From positions 1 through 48,685 of the forward strand of contig CALUIN010000009.1 in NCBI GenBank assembly GCA_944320745.1: a stretch of DNA of 48,685 bases, read 5' to 3'. Of this stretch, positions 41,269-48,685 are shown piece by piece (within the stretch, counting starts at the first letter, position 1; each line of letters opens with the position of its first letter). The notes below the pieces were generated by a model. It saw only the letters and a list, made by a program, of their open reading frames with translations. It ran no database searches and had not been told where the DNA came from. This DNA comes from an uncultured Alloprevotella sp. GTDB lineage: Bacteria; Bacteroidota; Bacteroidia; Bacteroidales; Bacteroidaceae. Position numbers and translations under genes: made by a program.

Positions 41269-43404
41269 ATGAAACACCTTTCCCTACTCTCCCGCCAGGC
41301 GCGGCGGCTGGCAGCCGGAGCCGCGCTGGCGCTCGGCGGCCTGGGCGCGGCGGCCCAGACGGCCGGCCGTGCCGTGTTTCCCTTCGAGGAGCTGGACACG
41401 CTGGCCCGCCGGGCGGAACTGGTCTACGGCGGCGCCGTGCGGCCCGTGTGGCTCGGCAGCTCGCCCTTCTTCTACTACCGCAACCACGAGCCGGGCGGCG
41501 ACCGCTTCTACCTGGTCGACGCGACGGACGGCCGCAGCCGCTCGTGCGCCGCGCGGGACAGCCTGGCCCTGCTGCTGCCCGCCGGGGCGGACAGCCTGGC
41601 GCGCTTCCTGCGGCCGGAGGACCCCACGCACGAACCTCGCGGCGGGGAACGGCGGCGCGGCGGGCGGGGCACGCTCTCGCCGGACGGACGCTGGCGGGCC
41701 TACGTGCAGGACCACAACGTGTGGGTGGCCCCGGCCGACGGCAAGGGGCAGGCCTTCGCCCTGAGCTGCGACGGCACGGAGGGCCTCGACTACGGCAGCC
41801 TCCTCTGGTCGCCGGACTCGCGGCGGCTGGCGGCGCTCCTGACGCGCGCGGCCCCCGTGCGCCGCATCCCGCTGCTGGAGTCGGCCCCGGCGGACCAGGT
41901 GCAGCCCCGCCTGCACTGGCGGGACTACGCCAAGCCGGGCGACGTGCTGCCCGTGGCGCTGCCCGCCCTCTTCGACGTGGAAGGCCGCCGCCAGGTGCCG
42001 CTGGCCACGGACAGCTTCCGCCACCAGTTCTCGCTCCGCCTGACGGGCTGGCGGGCGGACAGCCGCGCCTTCACCTTCGAGTTCAACCAGCGCGGCCACC
42101 AGCGCTACGTCGTGGCGGAGGTGGACGCCCGCACGGGCCGCATCCGCCCGCTGGCCGACGAACGCTCGGAGACCTTCATCGACTACACGCGCCTGTGGCG
42201 CTACGACCTGGACGACGGGCGGCAGATGCTTTGGCTCTCGGAGCGCGACGGCTGGCGCCATCTCTGGCTGCTGGACTGCACGGGCCGGGCGGAGGACCGC
42301 TGCCTGACGCCGGGCCGCTGGGTGGTGCGGCAGGTGGACCGCGTGGACGAGGCCTCGGGCACGGTGTTCTTCTACGCCTCGGGCCTGCACGAGGGCGAGG
42401 ACCCCTACAACGTGCACTACTGCCGCGTGGACCTGGACGGAGGGGGACTGACGGACCTGACGCCCGAGCCGGCCAACCATGTGCTCTCCTTCAGCGCGGA
42501 CCGCAGCCGCATGGTGGACGCTTACTCGCGGCCGGACCTGCCGCCGGTGAGCGTCGTGCGCGACGGACGGACGGGCCGCGTCGTGGACACGCTCCAGGTG
42601 TGCGACGCCGGCGCGCTGCTGGCCACGGGATGGACCATGCCCGAACCCTTCCGCGCCAAGGGGCGCGACGGGCAGACGGACATCTGGGGCAACATCTACC
42701 GCCCCGCCAACTTCGCCCCCTCGCGCCGCTATCCCGTCGTCGAGGACATCTACGCCGGGCCGCACGACGCCTTCGTCAACAAGAACTTCTCCGCCCACGA
42801 ATACTACATCACGCCGCTCACGGAGCTGGGATTCATCGTGGTGAAGATTGACGGCATGGGGACGAACCACCGCTCGAAGCACTTCCACGACGTCTGCTGG
42901 AAGAACCTGGCGGACGCGGGCCTGCCGGACCGCATCGCCTGGATCAGGGCCGCCGCGGAGCGCTACCCCTACATGGACACCACGCGCGTGGGCATCTACG
43001 GATGGTCCGCCGGGGGGCAGAACGCGCTCTCGGCCCTGCTCTTCCACGGCGACTTCTACCGCGCGGCGGTGGCCTTCTGCGGATGCCACGACAACCGGAT
43101 GGACAAAATCTGGTGGAACGAGCAGTGGATGGGCTACCCCGTGGACAGCAGCTACGTGCGCTCCTCGAACGTGGCGAACGCCTGGCGCCTGCAGGGCGAC
43201 CTGCTCCTCGTCAACGGCGAACTGGACGACAACGTGGACCCCGCCTCGACGCTCCAGGTGGTCAAGGCGCTGACGGACGCGGGCAAGTACTTCGAGCAGC
43301 TCTACCTGCCGGGCCGCGACCACAACCTGGGCGGCCGCTACGAGGTAAGCCGCATGTACGACTTCTTCGTGCGCCGCCTGCGCGACCGTCCCGCCGCGCC
43401 CTGA
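41269..43404 (+). CDS. Periplasmic S9 family prolyl oligopeptidase (dipeptidyl peptidase IV-like)
   Basis: 711 residues starting at MKHLSLLSRQARRLAAGAAL, a signal peptide ending near AAAQT. Residues of about 40-470 form the beta-propeller with repeats such as LSPDGRWRAYVQDHNVWVA and LWLSERDGWRHLWLLD. Residues 480-711 are the alpha/beta-hydrolase domain with the triad S580 in YGWSAGGQ, D653 in GELDDNVDP and H685 in GRDHNLGG. DPP IV-like enzymes remove X-Pro or X-Ala dipeptides from peptide N-termini. The usual propeller Glu pair of DPP IV is not obvious, so exact specificity is left open. Confidence 0.93.
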   Translation: MKHLSLLSRQARRLAAGAALALGGLGAAAQTAGRAVFPFEELDTLARRAELVYGGAVRPVWLGSSPFFYYRNHEPGGDRFYLVDATDGRSRSCAARDSLALLLPAGADSLARFLRPEDPTHEPRGGERRRGGRGTLSPDGRWRAYVQDHNVWVAPADGKGQAFALSCDGTEGLDYGSLLWSPDSRRLAALLTRAAPVRRIPLLESAPADQVQPRLHWRDYAKPGDVLPVALPALFDVEGRRQVPLATDSFRHQFSLRLTGWRADSRAFTFEFNQRGHQRYVVAEVDARTGRIRPLADERSETFIDYTRLWRYDLDDGRQMLWLSERDGWRHLWLLDCTGRAEDRCLTPGRWVVRQVDRVDEASGTVFFYASGLHEGEDPYNVHYCRVDLDGGGLTDLTPEPANHVLSFSADRSRMVDAYSRPDLPPVSVVRDGRTGRVVDTLQVCDAGALLATGWTMPEPFRAKGRDGQTDIWGNIYRPANFAPSRRYPVVEDIYAGPHDAFVNKNFSAHEYYITPLTELGFIVVKIDGMGTNHRSKHFHDVCWKNLADAGLPDRIAWIRAAAERYPYMDTTRVGIYGWSAGGQNALSALLFHGDFYRAAVAFCGCHDNRMDKIWWNEQWMGYPVDSSYVRSSNVANAWRLQGDLLLVNGELDDNVDPASTLQVVKALTDAGKYFEQLYLPGRDHNLGGRYEVSRMYDFFVRRLRDRPAAP

Positions 43405-43477
43405 GCGCGGACCGGCGCTGCCTTGCCTTCACTCTCTAAAAACATAAAACTCATCCCCTAAAAAACTTTTACCGCTT

Positions 43478-45365
43478 ATGAAACGATTGCTGCTGGCCCT
43501 GCTGCTGCTGGCCCTGCTCCCCGCCGGCGGCGGGGAGCAGGGCGCAGAAGGCGCCCGCGTTTGAAATCAGGGACGGCCACTTCTGGCGAGACGGGAAGCC
43601 CACGCGCCTGCTCTCGGGCGAGATGCACTACGCCCGCATCCCTCACCAGTACTGGCGCCACCGCCTGCGCATGCTCAAGGCGATGGGCCTGAACGCCGTG
43701 GCCACCTACGTGTTCTGGAACCTGCACGAGCCCGAGCCGGGCCAGTGGGACTTCGAGGGCGACAAGGACCTGGCCGCCTACGTCCGCACGGCGGGCGAGG
43801 AGGGGCTCATGGTCATCCTGCGGCCCGGGCCCTACGTCTGCGCCGAATGGGAGTTCGGCGGCTACCCCTGGTGGCTGCAGAACGTGCCCGGCCTCGAGGT
43901 GCGCCGCGACAACGCCGAGTTCCTCAAGCGCACGAAGGCCTACATCGACCGCCTCTACCAGGAAGTGGGCGACCTGCTCTGCACGAAGGGCGGCCCCATC
44001 GTCATGGTGCAGTGCGAGAACGAGTTCGGCTCCTACGTGTCGCAGCGCAAGGACATCCCCCTCTCCGAGCACCAGGCCTACAACGCCAAGATCCGGCAGC
44101 AGCTGGCCGACGCCGGATTCGACGTGCCCCTCTTCACCTCGGACGGCACATGGCTCTTCGAGGGCGGACACACGGAGGGCGCGCTGCCCACGGGCAACGG
44201 CGAGAACAACGTGGCCAACCTGAAGAAGGCCGTGGACCAGTACCACGGCGGCGAGGGCCCCTACATGGTGGCGGAGTTCTACCCCGGCTGGCTCTCCCAC
44301 TGGGCCGAACCCTTCCCCCACCGCGACGCCTCGGCCATTGCCCGCCAGGCGGAGACGTACCTCAGGAACGACGTGTCGTTCAACGTCTACATGGTGCACG
44401 GTGGGACGAACTTCGGCTTCACCAGCGGGGCGAACTATGACCGCCGCCGCGACATCCAGCCCGACCTGACGAGCTACGACTACGATGCCCCCATCAGCGA
44501 GGCGGGATGGGTCACGCCCAAGTATGACTCCCTGCGCAACGTCATCCGCCGCTACGTGGACTACGACGTGCCCGAGCCGCCCGCGCCCAACCCCGTCATC
44601 GAAATTCCCTCCATCAAGCTCACCCGCGTGGCCGACGTGCTGGCCTGGGCCGAGACGCTCGAACCCGCCGTTGCCGACGCGCCGCAGACGTTCGAGCAGC
44701 TGGGACAGGGCTACGGCTACGTGCTCTACGAGCGCCACTTCAACCAGCCCATCAGCGGCACGCTCGAGGTGCCGGGACTGAGGGACTACGCCGTGGTCTA
44801 CGTGGACGGCATGAAAGTGGGCGAGCTCAACCGCAACACGCAAACCTACTCGCTCGAGGTGGAGGTGCCCTTCAACGCCACGCTGCAGATTCTCGTGGAG
44901 AACATGGGCCGCATCAACTACGGCGACGAAATCGTGCGCAACACGAAGGGCATCATCAGCCCCGTCAAGATAGCCGGACAAGAAATCACGGGCGAATGGA
45001 ACATGTACCGCCTGCCCATGGACGAGGCCCCGGACTGCGCCGCCATGGGCCGCGCCGCCAGCGACAACACGCCCGCCCGCGCCACGCGGCTCAAGGACCT
45101 GCCCGCAGTCTACGAGGGCACGTTCACCCTGGAGCAGACGGGCGACACGTTTCTCGACATGGAGCCCTTCGGCAAGGGCATCGTCTTCGTCAACGGCCAC
45201 AACCTGGGCCGCTACTGGCACGTGGGCCCGCAGCAGACGCTCTACGTGCCCGGCCCCTGGCTGAAGAAGGGCGATAACCGCATCGTGGTCTTCGAGCAGC
45301 TGAACGCCGCGCCGCAGCAGACGCTCCGCGCCGTCCGCACGCCGGAGCTGAAGAAGCTGAAGTGA
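43478..45365 (+). CDS. GH35 family beta-galactosidase, apparent 1-base frameshift in the signal peptide
   Basis: ATG 43478 begins a signal peptide (MKRLLLALLLLALLP), but its frame stops at 43564. Removing one G from the GGGG run at 43532-43535 joins it to the long frame (LPAGGGSRAQKAPAFEIRDG...), giving 628 residues. The next in-frame ATG (43623) would cut into the first barrel strand (LLSGEMHYARIP), so it is not a likely natural start. The GH35 TIM barrel has its acid/base Glu in VQCENEFGSY (codon 44022) and nucleophile Glu in MVAEFYPGW (codon 44274). Beta-sandwich domains follow from about residue 400, ending with GHNLGRYWHVGPQQTLYVPG. It should release terminal beta-galactose. Confidence 0.88.
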
Positions 45366-45387
45366 CCCCGCGCGGCCCCGCAGCCGC

Positions 45388-45443
45388 AAAAAAAAAAAAC
45401 GGAATCCGCCCCCGCAGTCATCGTCAGGCCGCGGGGGCGGATT
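45388..45443 (-). terminator. Terminator of the GH88 gene
   Basis: A 13-bp stem, AATCCGCCCCCGC (45403-45415) against 45431-45443, followed on the minus strand by a run of about twelve T (45399-45388). It also lies just past the GH35 stop on the other strand. Confidence 0.88.
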
Positions 45444-45466
45444 GCCGCATTCAGGAGCGTGTCGGC

Positions 45467-46735
45467 TCAGAAGAGCGGCTTGCCGGCGAGCAGGCGGTCA
45501 TAGCGCCAGAGGGCTTCGACGAAGTAATAGTCCGCGTAGGTCAGGGGCACGTCGATCTCCGATCCGTGGGGGATGGAGCCCACGCTGTGGCGCAGGATGA
45601 AGTTGCCGTTCTTGCCCTCCCCGGCGCGGTAGGCCGGCGAGGCCAGGCTGTGCAGGATGCGCACGGCGGCCTCGCGGTAGCGGGCGGCGCTGCCGTTCTC
45701 GGCCACAGTGCTCAGTTCAAGCAGGGCCGAAGCCGTGCAGGCGGCGGCCGAGGCGTCGCGGTAGTCCGTCACCACGCGGTTGGCGCCGGAACGCTTGCCG
45801 GGCACGAAGCCGGGGCGGTAGGCGTCGAAGTCCCAGAAGGCCACGCCGTCGGAGGGCAGGGCAGGGTGGTTCACGTAGAAGTCGGCCATGCGCTGCGCCG
45901 TCTCGAGGAAGCGCTTGTCGCCCGTCTCGCGGTAGACCATGGTGAAGCCGTAGATGCCCCAGGCCTGTCCGCGGGACCAGGTGGAGTTGTCCGCATAGCC
46001 CTGCGCCGTCTCGCCCTTGATGAAGGCGCCCGTGGCGGGGTCGTAGTAGACCACGTGGAAGCAGCTGCCGTCGGGCCGCACCTGCCAGCGCATGGTCTTC
46101 TCGGCGTGGGACACGGCCACGCGGCGGATGTCCTCGTCGCCTGTGGTGCGGGCGGCATGGAAGAGCAGCTCCAGGTTCATCATGTTGTCGATGATGACGG
46201 GGTAGGTGTACGTGGAGTCACCATGCCAGGAGCGGAAGCTGTTCCACGACTTGATGGCGCCCACCCGCTCGTCGAAGCGCTTGCAGAGGGTGCGGGCCGA
46301 GGTGGTGAGCACGTCCTCGTCGTCCCGCTGCGGACCGAAGCGCAGGGCGTTGCCGTAGCTGCAGTACATCATGAAGCCCACGTCGTGGTTTCCCGTATAG
46401 TTTTTCGTCGGCTCCATGCGCAGAGTGTAGGAGCGGGCCGAGTCGGCCAGCACGCTGTCGTCCAGATAGTCCGCCAGGTACCACAGTGTGCCGGGGAAGA
46501 AGCCCGCCGTCCAGGAGTAGACCGGCACGCGCACCAGGCGGCCCCGGGCGTCGAGGCAGTGGGGCATCACGGCCTTTCCTGCCGGTGCGTCGGCCACCAT
46601 GCGGCGGTACTGCCCGGCGGCAAACTCCATGTTCTCTTTCACAAAGGCTCGCTCGTCGGCCTGCGCCTGTGCCGCAGGTGAGAGGGCCAGCGCCGTCGCG
46701 GCGAGGGCGAGGCGCAACGTCCAGTGTTTTTTCAT
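45467..46735 (-). CDS. GH88 unsaturated glucuronyl hydrolase
   Basis: 422 residues from MKKHWTLRLALAATALALSP, a signal peptide ending near AQA. The alpha6/alpha6 barrel motifs of GH88 are present: PVYSWTAGFFPGTLWYL, catalytic-site D118 in NHDVGFMMY, D183 in IIDNMMNLELLF, and SRGQAWGIYGF. Such enzymes remove the 4,5-unsaturated uronic acid left by polysaccharide lyases, from substrates such as glycosaminoglycans, gellan, xanthan or ulvan. No lyase is in the window, so the substrate is open. It lies upstream of, and convergent with, the GH35 gene. Confidence 0.93.
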   Translation of the reverse strand: MKKHWTLRLALAATALALSPAAQAQADERAFVKENMEFAAGQYRRMVADAPAGKAVMPHCLDARGRLVRVPVYSWTAGFFPGTLWYLADYLDDSVLADSARSYTLRMEPTKNYTGNHDVGFMMYCSYGNALRFGPQRDDEDVLTTSARTLCKRFDERVGAIKSWNSFRSWHGDSTYTYPVIIDNMMNLELLFHAARTTGDEDIRRVAVSHAEKTMRWQVRPDGSCFHVVYYDPATGAFIKGETAQGYADNSTWSRGQAWGIYGFTMVYRETGDKRFLETAQRMADFYVNHPALPSDGVAFWDFDAYRPGFVPGKRSGANRVVTDYRDASAAACTASALLELSTVAENGSAARYREAAVRILHSLASPAYRAGEGKNGNFILRHSVGSIPHGSEIDVPLTYADYYFVEALWRYDRLLAGKPLF

Positions 46736-46813
46736 GATAACGGATGAAGAATAGGGTAAAGGGGGTTTGACTGCGGCGGGCCCGGCGCGCCGCGCGCGGC
46801 CCGGCCTGCCGTG

Positions 46814-46821
46814 CAAAGCTA
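46814..46821 (-). promoter_or_regulatory. -7 box (TAGCTTTG) for the GH88 gene
   Basis: Minus-strand match to TAnnTTTG about 79 bp upstream of the start codon. It lies downstream of the GH31 remnant, so GH88 can be expressed independently. Confidence 0.55.
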
Positions 46822-46873
46822 CGACTTTCCGGGCAAACGGAGCGCCCGGCGGGCGGAAAAATTGGCCGCGGCC

Positions 46874-47560
46874 TCATTCCGCTGCCGCCACCTCCACCTC
46901 GACGCCGCGGCGGATGTCCGTCCGCTTCACGCTGACGGTTATCCCGCCGGTCTCCGCGGCGGCCTCGGCCTTTGCGCGGCGGCCGTTGACGCGCACGGCG
47001 GCCCCGGCCGGCACGCCGGGCAGCTCGATGCGGTAGGCGCGGCGCTGCGGCTGCCCGTCGTAGGCTCCGCGGGTCGGCCCTATGCTGACGGTCACGCCGC
47101 TGTCCGTGCGGCGGTAGCGCAGCGGCGTCTCGGCAAAGGCGCCGCGCTCGTAGGCCGTCGTCAGGCCGTCGTCCTCGTAAAGGGTGTAAGTGTTGTCAGA
47201 GCCCACGCGGCCGGGGTAGCAGCGCACCACCAGCGTGTCGAGCGGGGCCGAGGCCATGCGTTCGCGGTAGGGCTGCATGGGCAGGGGCCAGCCGCCCTTC
47301 ACGAATACGGGCGACTCCTCCAGCGGGCAGTCCACCGCGAGCTGCTGTCCGCCCTCGTACTTCCGCCCGGTGAAGAGGCTGTACCAGTCCGCGCCGCCGG
47401 GGAACCACACCTGCTGGCGCACCACCTTGTCCTCGCCCTCGCCCGGACGGGTCACCGGCGCGCCCAGCACGAGGTCGCCGAAGAGGAACTGCCCGTCGTG
47501 GCGGTAGGCCTCCTCCGCGCCGGGGTAGGCTATGTAGAGCCCGCGCAGCAAGGGGAGCAT
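46874..47560 (-). pseudogene. C-terminal remnant of a GH31 family glycoside hydrolase
   Basis: The 228 residues begin abruptly at MLPLLRGLYIAYPG and match only the end of GH31 enzymes: the barrel's last strand and the C-terminal beta-sandwich (FLFGDLVLGAPVT, RQQVWFPGGADWYSLFTGRKY, ESPVFVKGGWPLPMQ, LYEDDGLTTAYERG). The catalytic barrel, normally 400 or more residues with both Asp residues, is missing, and the frame meets a stop codon a few codons upstream. GH31 members are alpha-glucosidases, alpha-xylosidases and relatives. The break falls exactly where composition changes and an opposite-strand protease gene begins, so an insertion, recombination or misassembly removed the 5' part. Confidence 0.85.
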
Positions 47561-47566
47561 GTCCGT

Positions 47567-48685
47567 ATGAAAAAGTTCTTATTCTTGCTCCTCATCGGGC
47601 TGTCGCTCTTTTCCTGCCAGAACAAGCGGGCGGAACAAAAGGAAATGTCGTCCGCGCAAATTGAAAAGAAGACTTCCAGCGGCGTAGTACTGGTCAAAGT
47701 GGAGTACTTCTATTCCATCACTTTCGGGCAAGGCAATCCTTTCTACTTTTCCGGGCTTGACGAAAACGGAGAAATCCAGGGACTGACGGCCAATCCGGAA
47801 GAAGCAAGCACCATGCTGGCTTTCGGCACGGGCTTCTTCGTCTCTAAGGACGGCATCATCGCGACCAACGCCCATGTGGCCTCACCGTCCATAGCTCCGC
47901 AACAAGTCCGCTCCGGCATTACCGACGCGCTCAATTTCGTAGCCAATAATTTCCAGGAACAAATCAACCAGCTCAATTCTGACATCGGAGAACTGCAATT
48001 CGCCATCAACTCCAATAACTACAGCAATACGGACGAACTCATCGAAAAATACAGACAAAAGGTTCAGGAACGCGACATGATGCAGGAGTTTGTCAACAAC
48101 GTACACTCCATCAACGCCTCAGACTACGACGTGACGCTTCACAGCAGCATCGGCATTGCGCTGAACAACACGTTCGCCACCAACACAACCGATTTCCGGC
48201 CGTGCGTACTCATAGGAAAGGACGAGGAACACGACCTGGCTCTCTTGCAACTCAAGGACAAGAAAACGCCCGAGAACTGCTACGTGTTCCGCGTACAGAA
48301 CAACAGACCGCAGGCTGCAGAAAACAAGAAAAGCCGCCCGCGCCGGGCGAGCCGCGACGAAGGCGAAAGCTACACATCCCTGACAGGAAAGAAAGTTTAC
48401 CTCGTCGGCTTCAACCTCGGTCCGACGCTGGCCCTGACCAGTGAAGGCATCAAGGCGCAAGTGACCAGCGGAGAAATCAGCCAGGACACGGACAAGGACA
48501 TCGTCATGTACACCATCCCAACGCTCCACGGCTCGAGCGGCGCACCCGTAGTCAACGCACAAGGGCGACTCATAGCCATCAACTTTGCAGGACTGGACGA
48601 GACGCAAAGTTTTAACTACGGAATCAAAGTACATCACCTCGCTAACCTGTTGGAACACACTACGGGCATACGAAACTGCCCCTTC
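47567..48685 (+). CDS. Trypsin-like serine protease lipoprotein, 3'-truncated by window end
   Basis: The frame is open from ATG 47567 to the last base (373 codons, no stop). A lipoprotein signal (MKKFLFLLLIGLSLFSCQNK) puts the acylated Cys at 17. The chymotrypsin-fold triad is visible: H103 in IIATNAHVA, D223 in EEHDLALLQLKD, S324 in LHGSSGAPVVN. A helical insert of about 75 residues (roughly 120-190, NNFQEQINQLNSDIGELQFA) follows the histidine and looks like a coiled coil. Codon use and GC are much lower than the rest of the window (many AAT, GAA, CAA, ATT). There is no room for its own promoter, because its start abuts the GH31 remnant. A further domain may follow outside the window. Confidence 0.85.
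   Translation, partial: MKKFLFLLLIGLSLFSCQNKRAEQKEMSSAQIEKKTSSGVVLVKVEYFYSITFGQGNPFYFSGLDENGEIQGLTANPEEASTMLAFGTGFFVSKDGIIATNAHVASPSIAPQQVRSGITDALNFVANNFQEQINQLNSDIGELQFAINSNNYSNTDELIEKYRQKVQERDMMQEFVNNVHSINASDYDVTLHSSIGIALNNTFATNTTDFRPCVLIGKDEEHDLALLQLKDKKTPENCYVFRVQNNRPQAAENKKSRPRRASRDEGESYTSLTGKKVYLVGFNLGPTLALTSEGIKAQVTSGEISQDTDKDIVMYTIPTLHGSSGAPVVNAQGRLIAINFAGLDETQSFNYGIKVHHLANLLEHTTGIRNCPF

Noticed and set aside
43623-45365. GH35 enzyme naturally starting at ATG 43623
   Set aside because: It would lose the signal peptide and the first barrel residues, both of which are present upstream once a single G is removed.
1-48685. tRNA or rRNA genes
   Set aside because: I found no stretch with a T-arm, acceptor stem and CCA-like end, and no conserved rRNA segment, on either strand by eye.

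Overview
The window comes from a high-GC member of the Bacteroidota, most likely order Bacteroidales. The pointers are several -7 boxes of the TAnnTTTG type (TAACTTTG, TACATTTG, TACCTTTG), short AT-rich leaders in place of strong Shine-Dalgarno sites, C-terminal tails resembling type IX secretion sorting domains, a DUF4491 protein, a BACON-like domain and many glycoside hydrolases. Coding sequence is strongly G/C-rich at third positions, so long open frames opposite real genes are common and were discarded. No rRNA, tRNA, CRISPR array, integrase or transposase was seen.

Layout. 1-922: end of an outer-membrane beta-barrel gene and an ABM-type monooxygenase. 1212-8892 (minus): two large secreted multidomain proteins, a GH16 glucanase and a papain-like protein with LamG and PKD-like modules, both with T9SS-like tails. 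9271-13563 (plus): Lrp/AsnC regulator, DUF4491 membrane protein, amidotransferase/M19 dipeptidase fusion, M28 lipoprotein and SufE. 13579-14109 (minus): SpoU RNA methyltransferase. 14366-14620: candidate structured RNA, followed by a frameshifted WG-repeat protein (14744-16665). 16808-24817: DUF3472/discoidin protein, GH2 enzyme, endonuclease/exonuclease/phosphatase-fold protein and a second GH16.

25060-38484 (minus) is the centrepiece: ten tightly packed genes that read as one operon and end at a strong terminator. They encode a zinc-ribbon FHA protein, a kinase-FHA protein, an FHA-transmembrane-trypsin-like protease, a secreted unknown, a PP2C phosphatase with a membrane anchor and exported tail, an FHA membrane protein, a receptor kinase with about 24 YD/RHS-like repeats outside the membrane, a small secreted protein, a second receptor-like kinase and a secreted BACON-like protein. 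Kinases write, FHA domains read and PP2C erases threonine phosphorylation; four membrane-spanning members and three secreted ones place sensing and proteolysis in the periplasm. I infer a complete envelope-spanning phosphosignalling device of unknown purpose.

38909-48685: a secreted nitroreductase, a PepSY-like lipoprotein, an S9 dipeptidyl peptidase, a GH35 beta-galactosidase with an apparent one-base frameshift, a GH88 hydrolase, the C-terminal remnant of a GH31 enzyme and, abruptly, a lower-GC trypsin-like lipoprotein protease that runs off the window. Short hairpin repeats (TTAGCCCCGT family and CCCTTCGCC family) are scattered between genes and once inside the PP2C gene.
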